A stretch of 64,000 bases of DNA from JAPPFW01 sp965200835 (GCA_965200835.1 OZ241390.1:248001-312000); one strand, 5' to 3'. Numbered from the stretch's first letter, positions 1 to 9,033 are shown. Notes: generated from the sequence alone by a model not told the origin. Numbers and translations: made by a program.

Positions 1-393
1 GGAGATCGCCTCGTCGATGGCCGCGTAGTAGTTGAAGATCTCGTCCTCGGTGGGCGTGTAGTAATAGGGGGGGATGATCATCAAACCGTCCGCACCCTGA
101 GCCTCGGCCTCCCGGCTGTAGCGGACCGCGTTAGGGGTATGGGCGTTCATCGTCCCGATGATCACCGGAATCCGCCCGTCCACATGATTCACATAGGTGT
201 CGACCACCAGTCGCCGCTCGTCGTCGTTGACCGCCAGGAACTCCCCCGTACTGCCCAGCGCGATGAATCCGGGAACTCCGATATCCACCTGCCAATCGAT
301 GAAGTCCTTCAACGCCCCCACATCGATGGCTGAGCCATCCTGAGTGAAGGGAGTGACCGATACCGTGTAGCTGCCACGTAACTCCTTAGCCAT
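1..393 (-). CDS. DapA-family (dihydrodipicolinate synthase/NAL-type) lyase, 3' part cut by window edge
   Basis: Only the first 131 codons are in the window; the rest lies to the left of base 1. The ATG is at 393-391. The N-terminus carries the family pattern: GSYTVSVTPF, then the FIALGSTGEF loop (residues about 44-53) and GADGMMIIPPYYY with the conserved aromatic of the beta-barrel active site. These TIM-barrel lyases bind a 2-oxo acid as a Schiff base on a Lys that would lie beyond the cut, so it cannot be checked. The family includes DHDP synthase, N-acetylneuraminate lyase and sugar-acid aldolases, and the visible part does not say which. The upstream 465 bases toward the next gene hold no other gene, so this is probably the first gene of its unit. 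Confidence 0.85.
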   Translation of the reverse strand, partial: MAKELRGSYTVSVTPFTQDGSAIDVGALKDFIDWQVDIGVPGFIALGSTGEFLAVNDDERRLVVDTYVNHVDGRIPVIIGTMNAHTPNAVRYSREAEAQGADGLMIIPPYYYTPTEDEIFNYYAAIDEAIS

Positions 394-858
394 CGTGCTA
401 CTCCTGTCCCCGTTTGCCGGCTGCCGGTGACTCTACCCTCCCACTCGCAGGACGGGTCGGATGAGCAGCTGGGACCCGCTGAGTCCGGCCGGCCGCATCC
501 CGCAGCGACGTATCGCGCCGAAGTATCGACGAAGACCCACCTGGTCACAAGGTAAGGGCTCGATCAAGAGCCTCCTCATGTTCTTCAGTCCTCAACCCGG
601 AGTCAGGGCGATACGCGCGGGCGCGCTGAAGCGGATGCCGCCAGGTACCGTGCTCACTCCCGACCGGACCTCGTGCGAGAGAGACACACCATGATTAGCG
701 TTGGGAAACACAGTTCAACAAGGTGTTCGGTGAGGGCTATACCGGGAACGGGTCCGAGACGAGAAGTCCGCCGGGGTGGGTCCGTCGCTGAACCAACGAC
801 GCCTAAACGGTAAAGTCATGAGTGGAACGTGACTTCTGGAGTAGCAGGGAGGTAAGTA
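394..858. other. Divergent intergenic region, no gene seen
   Basis: About 465 bases lie between the DapA-family start (minus) and the LRR-SLH gene (plus), so both promoters should lie here. Short open frames occur but none has a good ribosome site or a recognisable product. A clear Shine-Dalgarno AGGGAGG lies at 846-852, seven bases ahead of the ATG at 859. I could not pick out convincing -35/-10 pairs. Confidence 0.5.
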
Positions 859-2320
859 ATGAGTTCGATGATGGCAGCCGGCCCGCGGTCGAGCCCGGTG
901 GTTTCGGCGCTGGCAGTGATGCTGGTGGCAGCCAAGATGGTGGTGGGCTCCGGGGGACAGTTGGCCCAGGCGCAAACCACGGACCAGGATCGTGCAGCCC
1001 TCCAAGCACTGTATAACGCCACCGGCGGTGCGAACTGGACGACCAGTACCAACTGGAATGACGCAAACACCCCTCTTTCACAGTGGCATGGGATCACGAC
1101 CAACGACGACGGCCGGGTCACGGATGTCGACCTGACCAACAACAATCTGGTCGGCACACTGCCCGCACAACTCGGAAACCTCACCGCATTGAACAACCTG
1201 GCACTCGGCCAGAACAGTTTGAGCGGTTCTATTCCGTCTGCAATCGGCACGTTGCCCAACCTCTGGGGTCTGTACCTCAACCAGAACAATCTGACCGGGG
1301 CGATTCCTTCCTCGCTAGGCAATACGCCGAACCTGCTCGACATCATCGTCAACGACAATCAGCTGTCGGGGAGACGTGCCTGCTTCGTTCGGTAACCGAC
1401 CCGAGCTGAGCAAGCTGCACTTGCATAACAACAAGCTGGAGGGACCGTTCCATGACAACATGAGGTGGGCCACCGGGTTGTTCGATTTCAATTTCGACAA
1501 CAACAACCCCGACGATGATTCGGGCGGAAACCCGGTGCAGGGATTGTGCGCCCCGAACACTTCGGCTTGGCAATCATTCCTGTCGTTCTTCAGCCCAAGC
1601 CCGGGACCCTACTGCCCGGCTGAGGCGCCGAGCAATCCATCACCAAGTCCTGCGCCACCAGGTTCCGGATCACCAGGTTCCGGATCGACGAGTCCAGGTT
1701 CCGGATCAACGGGTTCCGGATCCTCCGGTTCGGGGGGCGGCGGCTCACAGACAGGTTCGACGATCACCCCAGTGCCTGTTCGTTTCAGCGATGCTGACGG
1801 TAGCGTGCATGAGGCCAATATCAACGCCATCGCACAGGCTGGGATCACTGCGGGATGCGACGCCGAAGCGCCCTTGTATTGCCCGGATGCTCATGTGACG
1901 CGGGGTCAGATGGCAGTATTCCTGGTGCGTGCTCTGGGCGAACAGCCGTCGGCCAGCACCGCAGTGCGCTTCAGTGACGTGGCATCCGACACCCGGCATG
2001 CCGGTTACATGACCCGACTCGCCGAGCTGGGCATTACATCAGGTTTCAGCGACGGGACCTTCCGGCCCGATGAATCGGTAACGCGAGCACAGATGGCGTC
2101 CTTCCTGGTGAGTGCCCTTGGCAATTTGAACCCGGGCAACCCGAACACAGCGAGTTTCAGCGACGTGAGCACCGATAACAGTCATGCCGGCGCGATAGCC
2201 GGCCTGGCAGCCGGAGGTGTTACCTCGGGTTACGGGGACGGAACCTTCCGGCCCGGCGAACCGGTCACCCGTGCTCAGATGGCCAGCTTCCTGGCCAAGG
2301 CTCTCGGCCTGGCTTCCTAA
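859..2320 (+). pseudogene. Secreted LRR-SLH surface protein, broken by one frameshift near 1370
   Basis: Read as one gene with a single-base shift. The 5' frame (859-1395) has a signal peptide ending near AQA-Q (residue 39) and plant-type leucine-rich repeats with the NxLSGxIPxxLGNLxxL pattern. It runs off frame at about 1370 and stops at 1395. The other frame resumes the repeat exactly (SGD-VPASFGNRPELSKLHLHNN), then gives a Ser/Gly/Pro linker of PGSGS repeats and three SLH domains to 2320. The first SLH has the actinobacterial Cys form (AGITAGCD...LYCPD...VTRGQMAVFLVRAL). SLH domains normally hold proteins on the cell wall and LRRs bind partners, so this was a wall-anchored adhesin-like protein. 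The shift sits at a GGGG run, so a sequencing indel or a real mutation are both possible. A GTG at 1376 could in principle start the 3' part, but it would lack an export signal. Confidence 0.85.
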
Positions 2321-2395
2321 GCAATCACTTGGACGCCATGGCTGGCGAGCGAAGGCCCACGAGACCTGGAAGGCCCAACGGATAGGCACTTTCAG

Positions 2396-2432
2396 CGGTA
2401 GCCCGCATATACCCCGGTAGTGCGGGCTACCG
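2396..2432. terminator. Perfect 12-bp hairpin after the LRR-SLH gene
   Basis: CGGTAGCCCGCA (2396-2407) and its exact reverse complement TGCGGGCTACCG (2421-2432) enclose a 13-base loop, about 75 bases after the LRR-SLH stop. There is no T-run, so it could be a terminator of the kind without a U-tract common in high-GC bacteria, or an inverted repeat of another kind. Part of the arm (GGTAGCCCGCA) recurs unpaired near 5929. Confidence 0.45.
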
Positions 2433-2444
2433 TGAAGAGCCCAA

Positions 2445-2500
2445 CAACGTCTCAGACAGCTTCCAACTCATCAGTAGGCAGCGTCTGAGACGAGGAACAG
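2445..2500 (+). pseudogene. Remnant of the 3' end of an Ig-like surface gene
   Basis: This short stretch matches the last codons and the sequence just past the stop of the decayed gene ending at 5557: both share a GACAG-TTCCAACTCA core followed by GTAGG and then CTGAGACG. The translated core is SDSFQL, a usual last strand of cadherin-like or Ig-like domains. Only the end survives; upstream there is no continuing frame. It shows that at least two related surface genes once lay in this region. Confidence 0.5.
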
Positions 2501-2619
2501 ACTTGGGATTGGCATCTGTTTGAACTCGACCCGGTTGTGCGGGGGGTTCCCATGATGTGGTCCACACTAGGAACAACTTCAGGGGTGGCGGAAAGATTGG
2601 CGCTCTTCCAGACTACCGG

Positions 2620-3050
2620 CTCTCCCCCGGGTTAGCGATACCGAGCGGGAGAGGAGCGCTCCCGCTCGCTCTTGTGATGGCCTCTACCCGAGATCCTCCA
2701 ACGGGTGTCACGACGACTCCCGTGAGCGGCGCCATCGACGTGGCGTGGACCGGGGTTACCGGCGCCGACGGCTACCAGATCGAGTTCAGCACCGACGCGG
2801 TACAACTCGCACCAGGTGCTCCACAAGAGATCTTCAGATTCGCACTGGACGGAGGTCAGCGGCAACGACACCTGGTGGTCCACCCCGAAGTCGGCAACCC
2901 CAGTGGCGCGCCTCCGGAGGCTTCACCGAGGTCGTGGTGGCGTTTCCGCCAGTGTGCCAAGGCCGCCTGGTGGGGTGGCTTTGGTGGCGGGTGCGGATGA
3001 GAGCGGGCGGGGTGGTGTCTATGCGGGAGTGTCACCGCCGAGTATGAGTG
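2620..3050 (+). pseudogene. Decayed fibronectin type III domain remnant
   Basis: Translation in successive frames gives pieces of one fibronectin-III domain: DPPTGVTTTPVSGAIDVAW and GADGYQIEFSTDA in one frame, then WTEVSGNDTWWST in another after about 2816. At least two frame changes are needed, and there is no start with a ribosome site and no export signal. It fits a degraded part of a secreted multi-domain protein, related in style to the fibronectin-III protein at 16350. Boundaries are approximate. Confidence 0.55.
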
Positions 3051-3099
3051 TCGGGATCGGCGGTACCGACTACCCTCATGTTCGGGGTGCCTGTCTATA

Positions 3100-3280
3100 C
3101 GCTGCGCTCTACCGTCTCTAGGTTCCGTCCGTCGGCGGTTGTCGAGGTCGATGTGAGGGTTGCCGGTTCGCTTAGAACGTGTCCGTCTGTAGCGTCAGCA
3201 TCAGTCTCGTATCTCTCGGTGTATTCAGATACTGAAGTTGGCATTCGGATAGAGTGGTTTTGGGTGGCTGTGCGTTCAGG
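3100..3280 (-). pseudogene. Degenerate extra repeat unit of the SLH-Big gene
   Basis: On the minus strand this stretch is a diverged copy of the segment at about 3775-3960 inside the neighbouring gene; matching tracts include the ones around GTGTCCGTCTG and TCAGTCTCGTATCTCTC. It continues directly from the stop of that gene. The intact copy reads ADRSYLNLEPP, whereas here an extra base turns the Tyr codon region into a TAA, which is the present stop at 3281. The ancestral protein was therefore longer, with another Big-type domain after its second SLH domain. Confidence 0.6.
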
Positions 3281-4273
3281 TTAGGGACGGTCGGCTAAAT
3301 ATAGGTCGTGTAATAGCATCATCATGTCCCCTCGGGTGAAACCGGTCGATTCCTCCGCGCCCAATACGTTGTCATAGTAGGTGTTCATGAAAGCGATCGC
3401 ATGACGTTTAGGCAGCGGCAGATCCGGGCGGAACGTTCCATCAGGATATCCGGAGGTGACTCCCAAGGATCTTCCGTCGGGACGGACGTTGTACGCCCAG
3501 GCGATAGCCACCGCCGCCGGATGATCAGACGGCACATCACTGAATCGGCTGCTCCCATCACCATAAACAAACTCCACCACATTACTAAACAAATTGTAGG
3601 GCTTCACTAAAGCCCTAGTATGCCATTCGTCTCTTTCAAGGTCTCCGTAAATTTTAAATAGTTCGTCTTCTGTGAAAGTCCAGACGACTCGTCCGTTGCT
3701 ATCCGTACAGTGAAAACTGCCGTCATAGAGTGGTCCACCGAATCTTTCAAATTTAATGACGACACCGGCTTTCGGTAGCGGGTCGCCCTCCGCGGTTGTC
3801 AAGGTCAATGTGAGCGTTACCGGTTCGCCTTGAACATGTCCGTCTGAAGCGTCGGTAGTCAACACCAGCCTCGTATCTCTCCATCTCGATATCGTCAGAA
3901 AGTCATACTGGCAGTCGGATGGGATGGTGAATTCGGGTGGCTCTAGGTTCAGGTAGGAGCGGTCAGCTAACGACAAGTCATGTAACAGCATCATCATATC
4001 AGCCCGGGTGAAACCAGTCGATTGCTCAGCACCCAAAATGTTATCGTAATAGGTATTCATAAAAGCAACCGCATGACGTTTCGGCAACGGCAAATCCGGC
4101 CGAAACGTTCCATCACCATAACCGGCCGTGACCCCAACAGTTGCAGCCCAACCGATCGTATCAGACGCCACATGATCCACAGGCACATCACTGAACCGGC
4201 TGCTCGCAGCAGCAGCCGAAACGGCAACCAGCACAACCACAACAGCAACAACCAGCGAAACACGACGAAACAT
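3281..4273 (-). CDS. Exported SLH-Big-SLH surface protein
   Basis: 330 residues from the ATG at 4273, chosen because GGGAG lies eight bases upstream; an ATG at 4312 would put 13 residues before the signal peptide. Layout: signal peptide 1-23, SLH domain about 26-80, a Big-1/invasin-like immunoglobulin domain about 115-237 (paired Cys at 121 and 189), second SLH domain about 243-305, then a repeat of the STGFTRxDMMMLLHDLxLAD segment. The two SLH units share YGDGTFRPDLPLPKRHAxAF almost exactly, so they arose by duplication. SLH domains bind secondary cell wall polymers; Big domains serve as spacers or adhesion modules. Base composition is more AT-rich than nearby genes, which hints at transfer. 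The C-terminus is set by a frameshift in a decayed third unit. Confidence 0.85.
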   Translation of the reverse strand: MFRRVSLVVAVVVVLVAVSAAAASSRFSDVPVDHVASDTIGWAATVGVTAGYGDGTFRPDLPLPKRHAVAFMNTYYDNILGAEQSTGFTRADMMMLLHDLSLADRSYLNLEPPEFTIPSDCQYDFLTISRWRDTRLVLTTDASDGHVQGEPVTLTLTLTTAEGDPLPKAGVVIKFERFGGPLYDGSFHCTDSNGRVVWTFTEDELFKIYGDLERDEWHTRALVKPYNLFSNVVEFVYGDGSSRFSDVPSDHPAAVAIAWAYNVRPDGRSLGVTSGYPDGTFRPDLPLPKRHAIAFMNTYYDNVLGAEESTGFTRGDMMMLLHDLYLADRP

Positions 4274-4489
4274 AAAAGGCGCTCCCTTCCCCACTTCGAT
4301 TCTAGCCCCCAACCCTACCCCCGAACTTCACCCGGCATGTCTCCGATCCACTGCCGCGGAACTCCCACCATCCGGAATGCACGTGGCATCCGGTTCCATC
4401 CATCCACCCTCCCGCCACCCGGTCGTTGTACTCGATCGTGGGGACCAGCCCGTCGCATCGGAACCTACCGCCCCGACTAGTCGACAACC

Positions 4490-4640
4490 AGGAGCACCAG
4501 ATGGCCATGTTCCTGGTGCATGCGCTCGGAGAAACCCAGTCGGCCAAAGCGGCGGGTTCAGTGACGTGGCCCCGGATGCCTGATACGCCAGCTCGGTAAC
4601 TCGCTTCGCCGACTCGACATCGCGTCGAGGACGGCTGTTT
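4490..4640 (+). pseudogene. SLH domain remnant
   Basis: The frame reads QMAMFLVHALGETQSAKAA followed by GFSDVAPDA and a stop. It matches the QMAVFLVRALGEQPSASTA...FSDVASDT part of the LRR-SLH gene both in protein and in DNA. There is no start, no signal peptide and the frame is lost after about 30 codons; a faint continuation (RLADLG-like) appears in another frame to about 4630. It is a leftover of a paralogous SLH gene. Confidence 0.6.
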
Positions 4641-4762
4641 CCCGCGCCGACCTGGGACTCCTGGAATCACTACGCGGGCGCGCCTCCGCGACGAGTTACC
4701 AGCACTCCTGGACTCGCCCCGGCAGGACGCCGCTCAGCAAGAGCACGAGCTACCGGCACCGG

Positions 4763-5557
4763 GTGCGCGCCATCTACGAAACGATCGTCGAAGGCCCCGC
4801 CTCCACAGCCACCACCACCGGAGCCTCGCCGCAGTCGATGGCCGTACCGATAACCCTCGGCGCGAATCCCGGCGGTGGCCGTGTCACCCCGTCCTGGGAG
4901 CTGCCCGCCGGCGAGGGTGGCTCGGGCAGCCAGAGCGCGGGTACCGAGGGGGCGGGCAGCCAGTCCCTATCGAACTCGGGGGCCTTCGGCGCCTTATCGA
5001 TCAGCCCGCTCGGCCCCGGTGACCGTGAGCGACAGCCGGAACCCGAGCCGGTGATGGTGTACGAGGTGGCTTGGGCCCCCGAGGGATCGGAATGGAGCGA
5101 CGTAAGCACCCCCAACAAGCCCCCGGAAAGGGCGCCACCATCGAAGGGCTGACCGACGGCCAGAGCTACGCCCTCCGCGTGCGTTCCAGGCTGGGCCAGC
5201 AGGTGAGCGACTGGTCCGACACTGTCCATGCCACCCCAACACCCGATGCCACCCTCATCCAGGAGTTCGACGACCTGACCATGGCCAACAGCTCGGTTCA
5301 AACCCTCGACATGGCCTGAGTACTTCACAGGCGAGGGCCTCACCTACGAGGTGATGGTCACCACCACCCACAAGGTCACCGGGGTCGTCAAGACCGGACC
5401 CATCAATACCGTAGCCCGCAACAGAATCCACGGTGCCTGGGACGGCCACCAACTTACCCTCACCGCCGGCGCCGCGGGTGACCACATTCTCACCCTCGAA
5501 GTCACCGCCACCGACAACAACAGCACACAGCCACCGACAGATTCCAACTCACCGTAG
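4763..5557 (+). pseudogene. Frameshifted Fn3/cadherin-like surface protein remnant
   Basis: Three frames together spell one protein. The first (to about 5110) ends in VMVYEVAWAPEGSEWSDVS, the second (about 5110-5316) carries GATIEGLTDGQSYALRVRS, the end of a fibronectin-III domain, then an Ig-like start ending SVQTLDMA. The third resumes at EYFTGEGLTYEVMVTTT and runs to the stop at 5557 in a final strand. Removing one T at about 5316 restores the second junction. This is the DMAxYFxGxGLTYEV motif common in repeats of actinobacterial wall proteins. No intact start or export signal is visible. It is likely the remains of one secreted adhesin with the SLH remnant just upstream. Confidence 0.65.
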
Positions 5558-5938
5558 GTACTGCCTGAGACGGGCGTTGGACTCGACCATGTCGCCCTGC
5601 TATGGCCCACTCTTCCCTCATAGCTGCCACATCTTTTCCCGCCGTTGTGCCGGCGTGCTCCTAATAGCCTCCATAGGCTGATTACTAGTACCTTCTACTG
5701 CTATCAGGTGCTAACCAGTGAGCTTAGAAAGAGAATTGCCGAGTGCGCAATGGTCTCAGATAAGTCAGGACTAGGAACCTCGACACATGGTTCGTGTCCG
5801 GCCTCTAGTCAGGGCCGAGGCGGAAATCGACCAGGCCGAGAGGCTCAGGCCCCGGTGCTTGGCCACCGCCTGAACAGCAACGGACTCATCCAATGGAATC
5901 GACAACTTTCTTCCATTTCACTCACGGGTAGCCCGCAC
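5558..5938. other. Gene-free stretch between surface remnants and cbiZ
   Basis: About 380 bases. Its first 20 bases continue the homology with 2480-2500. Beyond that I see no coding pattern, tRNA-like fold or clear repeat. It contains the 3' flank of the minus-strand cbiZ-like gene, but no convincing terminator hairpin. Confidence 0.4.
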
Positions 5939-6565
5939 TCATCGACACTCGATGCCGTTCGCCACCGCACCCCGGACAGCGAGTGCGATGTTCGCGCCCC
6001 ACTCCGCGCGGGGGCCGGCAAAGGCAATCGGCGTTACGCCCGTGCTGGACCAGAGCACGGCTACCGCGTCAGTGGCGGTACCGGTGCCGGGGATGCCCGC
6101 CTCGATGAGTGCCTGGGTCTTGGCCTCGGTGATGGTCATCACCGCGTTGACTGCTGCAGCCGACGTCAACCTGCCGCCGACCTGCACCACGATGTTGATA
6201 GTCCCGGGTGACCAGCTGCTCCAACCACCGCTGGCATCCGCGGCCCAGGTCGGTTTTGAGACGGCAACCGTTGCGTGTGCCACCACGCCCGCGCCTTCGG
6301 AGCGGCTCACCCGGCCCACATCGGCGGCGGTGAGCATCGCTACTCCTGAATCTTCCAGCCCCAACTCCGTTGCGACCTCCCGGACGTGGGCATCGAGATC
6401 GGTGCGGGCGTAATCGGCAGGCACGCCGATGTTCACCAGCCACCGGGGGCGGGTCAGCCCGCCGCTAACCGGGGCCGAGGAAAGCACTGCTGTATCGTCC
6501 GGCAGCGCCCACGCCAGCACGCCTCTGTGATCAGCGTTGGGAGGATGCAGCGTGGGTTCGATCAC
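5939..6565 (-). CDS. cbiZ: Adenosylcobinamide amidohydrolase, CbiZ family
   Basis: 208 residues from a GTG at 6565, chosen because it overlaps the stop of the upstream gene as GTGA, a translational coupling; a farther ATG at 6634 would extend into that gene. CbiZ cleaves the aminopropanol side of adenosylcobinamide to adenosylcobyric acid, which lets the cell salvage corrinoids. Family features are the SSAPVSGGLTRPRWLVNIGV start, LGLEDSGVAMLTAADV (residues about 66-81), a Gly-rich NIVVQVGGRLTSAAAVNAV strand and the IPGTGTATDAVAV segment near the C-terminus. Length and motif order fit the family. The neighbour is not a cobalamin gene, so the context neither supports nor excludes the role. No cobalamin riboswitch was seen upstream. 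Confidence 0.8.
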   Translation of the reverse strand: MIEPTLHPPNADHRGVLAWALPDDTAVLSSAPVSGGLTRPRWLVNIGVPADYARTDLDAHVREVATELGLEDSGVAMLTAADVGRVSRSEGAGVVAHATVAVSKPTWAADASGGWSSWSPGTINIVVQVGGRLTSAAAVNAVMTITEAKTQALIEAGIPGTGTATDAVAVLWSSTGVTPIAFAGPRAEWGANIALAVRGAVANGIECR

Positions 6566-7254
6566 CTTTGGGCTAGTCCCTCGACCGACAACAGAGTTAA
6601 CGCGGGAGTGGCGGTGCCCTCTTCCGCACTCCATGATGCACGAGCAACCGCAACTAATGTGAGTGTACCGCTAAAGGAGAACTGCGGTGGAGGGTTCCCG
6701 TCCTCCTCCAGAACCTTCCTCGTTAACGCTACTTCTAGCCCGAACCGTTTGACAAATCCGAGATAATTCATGACTTCGCCTATCAGCGGGTTCAGGCAGT
6801 CGGTATCTGCTTTTCCCGAGTTCTCCGGAGTCATATCGCCGTAAAGGCCACTGGGACTCATGAACGCTATACGGTCGTTATGCCAGTAGATCACGATCGG
6901 AAAGTTCGTCCCCTCGTATTGCCGGTGCATCACCGTATCGAAGACCACCTGCCGGAGAGCCTCCAACGGGTAGTCCGCTCGGTTAACCTGTCCGGGATGG
7001 GCTCTCACCTCAATCCGTGTGCGTATGTTGATCTCGAGAAGCGCGGCCAACCTGTTGAGAATGTCCTCCAAACGACCGGATAGATGGTTCGTTGATGGAA
7101 CAGGATCGGTTATCCGCTTACCGTCGATACTTACCCTCTGTATGTACACGCCAGGGATCCACGCTAGGGGGTTGACAGGGCGGCAATCGAACGGCAGAGA
7201 CTCCGCCCAATGGGGATAGCTATACCCTGCTCTTCCTCCCAGGTTGTCTGCCAA
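6562..7254 (-). CDS. C-terminal part of an AlbA_2/HATPase_c_4-type ATP-binding regulator, probably truncated
   Basis: 230 residues. The core (about 75-185) matches the ATP-binding half of proteins annotated as AlbA_2-domain transcriptional regulators: INIRTRIEV, then ADYPLEALRQVVFDTVMHRQYEG (Asn replaced in the N-box-like position by Asp), IVIYWHNDRIAFMSPSG and GEVMNYLGFVKRFGLEV. In full-length relatives an AlbA_2 DNA-binding domain comes first; here only about 70 residues precede the core and the upstream gene is unrelated, so the N-terminal domain seems lost. The last 40 residues are not family-like. Its stop overlaps the cbiZ start (GTGA). It may be a fragment still translated, or a remnant. 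Confidence 0.6.
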   Translation of the reverse strand: MADNLGGRAGYSYPHWAESLPFDCRPVNPLAWIPGVYIQRVSIDGKRITDPVPSTNHLSGRLEDILNRLAALLEINIRTRIEVRAHPGQVNRADYPLEALRQVVFDTVMHRQYEGTNFPIVIYWHNDRIAFMSPSGLYGDMTPENSGKADTDCLNPLIGEVMNYLGFVKRFGLEVALTRKVLEEDGNPPPQFSFSGTLTLVAVARASWSAEEGTATPALTLLSVEGLAQR

Positions 7255-7275
7255 ACTGTGGGACCTACTCTCACG

Positions 7276-9024
7276 TCAGCGGGCCACGTTATCATCAGTA
7301 GTGGCACCAGCCACCTCGGAGATGGTTACCGGGCGGATCGGGGCTTGGGGGGCGAAACCGGAGAACTCGTGCGGGCTGGTACCGCTGGCAGTGGCGGCCA
7401 TCGCCAACACCGACGGGCTGCAATAGCGGCCCTGGCACTTGCCCATGCCGGCTCGGGTCAGCCGCTTGGCGGCACCGGCAGTAAGCGCACCATCGGAGAA
7501 CGACCGGCGGAGCTCCGCCAGGGTCACCGATTCGCACCTGCACACCAGCGTGGTGTCGTCCGCCAGTTCGGTGGTCAACGGGCGTGCGCGGTAGAGCTGA
7601 TCGAGATGGCGCTGGAATCGTAGGTGGCGGGCCAGGGTCTTCCTCTCCCGGCTGATCAGGCTGGCCAAACGTTCGCCGGAAGTCGTCACCCCCAAGGTGG
7701 CCAGCACCTCGGCTCCGGCCATGGAACCGAGGGCCGTGGCGGCGTAGGCTCCCTTTATCCCCCCGGCATCGCCCACCACCCACACGGATTCGAAGGAGGT
7801 CCGACCCGTATCGGTCCTGGTGGTGACCAACCCGCCGGTCCGCGAGGCGAGGTGGTGGTCACAACAGAGCGCCCTCGCTATCTCGTTGGCCGGTACGAAG
7901 CCGTAGCCCAGACAGACGGCATCGACCTCGAACTCCCGCTCGGTACCCGGGACGGGACTACCCGACCGATCGAGTCGCGCCACGACCGCCGACTCGACCT
8001 TGCCATCCCCCCTGATCCCGACCACCGAGCTCCGGTCCAGGATGGATACTCGGGCACGGGCCAGAGTCGCTCGGTAGCCCCATCCCTTACTGACCAGCTC
8101 GGGCGCCGACGCCAGCATGCCCGCCCCGGTCCGCAGGTTCTGCCACCAGCGCAGGTCGGCCTGCTCGGCCAGCGCCACGACCTCGACTCCGGCCCTCACC
8201 AGCTCGGCGGCCACCTGCATGTTCAGCGGTCCGTTGCCGGATAGGAGCACCCGTCGCCCAGGTGCCACCTGGCTGGATCGGAGCAGCGTCTGGGCCGCGC
8301 CCGTGGTCATCACCCCCGGCAGGGTCCATCCGGGAATCGGTATCGCCCGCTCGTGGGCTCCGGTGGCCAGCACCAAGCATCGGGGCCGCAGAACCCAGGA
8401 CCCATCGTCACCGGCAGCCAGCAGGAAGTCGGGCGCGAAAGCCGCCCAAACCGTGGTGTTGCCGATCACCCGGACGCCGGCTGCCCGAACCCGGGCTACC
8501 AGCCGGCGACCTGCCCGGTACTGGGAATCCAGGCCGGACTCGTCGAGCCTCCTGGCTCGGCCCGGTTGCTTGTAGAACTGGCCTCCCAGCTTCGATCGCT
8601 CGTCCAACAACACCACCTCGACGCCCGCCTCACCGACTGTGGCCGCCGCCGAGAGCCCGGCCGGTCCCCCGCCCACCACCAGCACCGAAGGCGACATCTC
8701 CCTGGTGTCCGGCTGGGCATCGTCCGCAGGCGGCAGCGTGGTAGCGGCCGGTTGCAGGTCGACCGCCATACCATCCTCGACCGTCACCATGCAGGCCAGC
8801 ATCCCCGGCCGCCCGTCCACCACCACCGCACACTCGTGGCAGGCACCCATTCCGCAGAAGACACCTCGACGGCTGCCGTCCGGTGTCTGCCGCAGGTCGA
8901 GGAGTCCGGCAGCTACCAGGGCGGCCGCTACCGTGTCACCCGACCCGGCAGGGACCGGCTGGCCTCCGTAGCTGATCCGTAACGTGCGATCCGGTTGCGC
9001 GACTCCCAGTACGGTCACCCGCAC
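7276..9024 (-). CDS. FAD-dependent oxidoreductase with two 2Fe-2S domains (HcnA/B- or sarcosine-oxidase-alpha-like)
   Basis: 582 residues. N-terminal 2Fe-2S ferredoxin-like domain (about 1-95) with GVFCGMGACHECAVVVDG and a further Cys in MLACMV; then a Rossmann FAD/NAD fold (VLVVGGGPAGLSAAATV at about 113-129, second dinucleotide site near GRRVLLSGNGPLNMQVA); last a BFD-like 2Fe-2S domain with VCRCE and GKCQGRYC. This order is that of fused HcnA-HcnB, opine or hydroxyproline dehydrogenase alpha subunits and sarcosine oxidase alpha. Such proteins oxidise an amine and pass electrons on; they normally need a DAO-type beta subunit. None is adjacent, but one lies at 18635. The start is nine bases after the gcvPB stop, so it is co-transcribed with the glycine dehydrogenase genes, which suggests work on a glycine-yielding amine such as sarcosine. 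Confidence 0.8.
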   Translation of the reverse strand: MRVTVLGVAQPDRTLRISYGGQPVPAGSGDTVAAALVAAGLLDLRQTPDGSRRGVFCGMGACHECAVVVDGRPGMLACMVTVEDGMAVDLQPAATTLPPADDAQPDTREMSPSVLVVGGGPAGLSAAATVGEAGVEVVLLDERSKLGGQFYKQPGRARRLDESGLDSQYRAGRRLVARVRAAGVRVIGNTTVWAAFAPDFLLAAGDDGSWVLRPRCLVLATGAHERAIPIPGWTLPGVMTTGAAQTLLRSSQVAPGRRVLLSGNGPLNMQVAAELVRAGVEVVALAEQADLRWWQNLRTGAGMLASAPELVSKGWGYRATLARARVSILDRSSVVGIRGDGKVESAVVARLDRSGSPVPGTEREFEVDAVCLGYGFVPANEIARALCCDHHLASRTGGLVTTRTDTGRTSFESVWVVGDAGGIKGAYAATALGSMAGAEVLATLGVTTSGERLASLISRERKTLARHLRFQRHLDQLYRARPLTTELADDTTLVCRCESVTLAELRRSFSDGALTAGAAKRLTRAGMGKCQGRYCSPSVLAMAATASGTSPHEFSGFAPQAPIRPVTISEVAGATTDDNVAR

Positions 9025-9033
9025 CGTGAGCTC

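Noticed and set aside
7210..9000. Long open frames on the plus strand opposite the FAD oxidoreductase and gcvP genes
   Set aside because: They have the composition of antisense shadows in GC-rich DNA (Arg, Pro, Gly and Ala runs), no ribosome sites and no recognisable domain.
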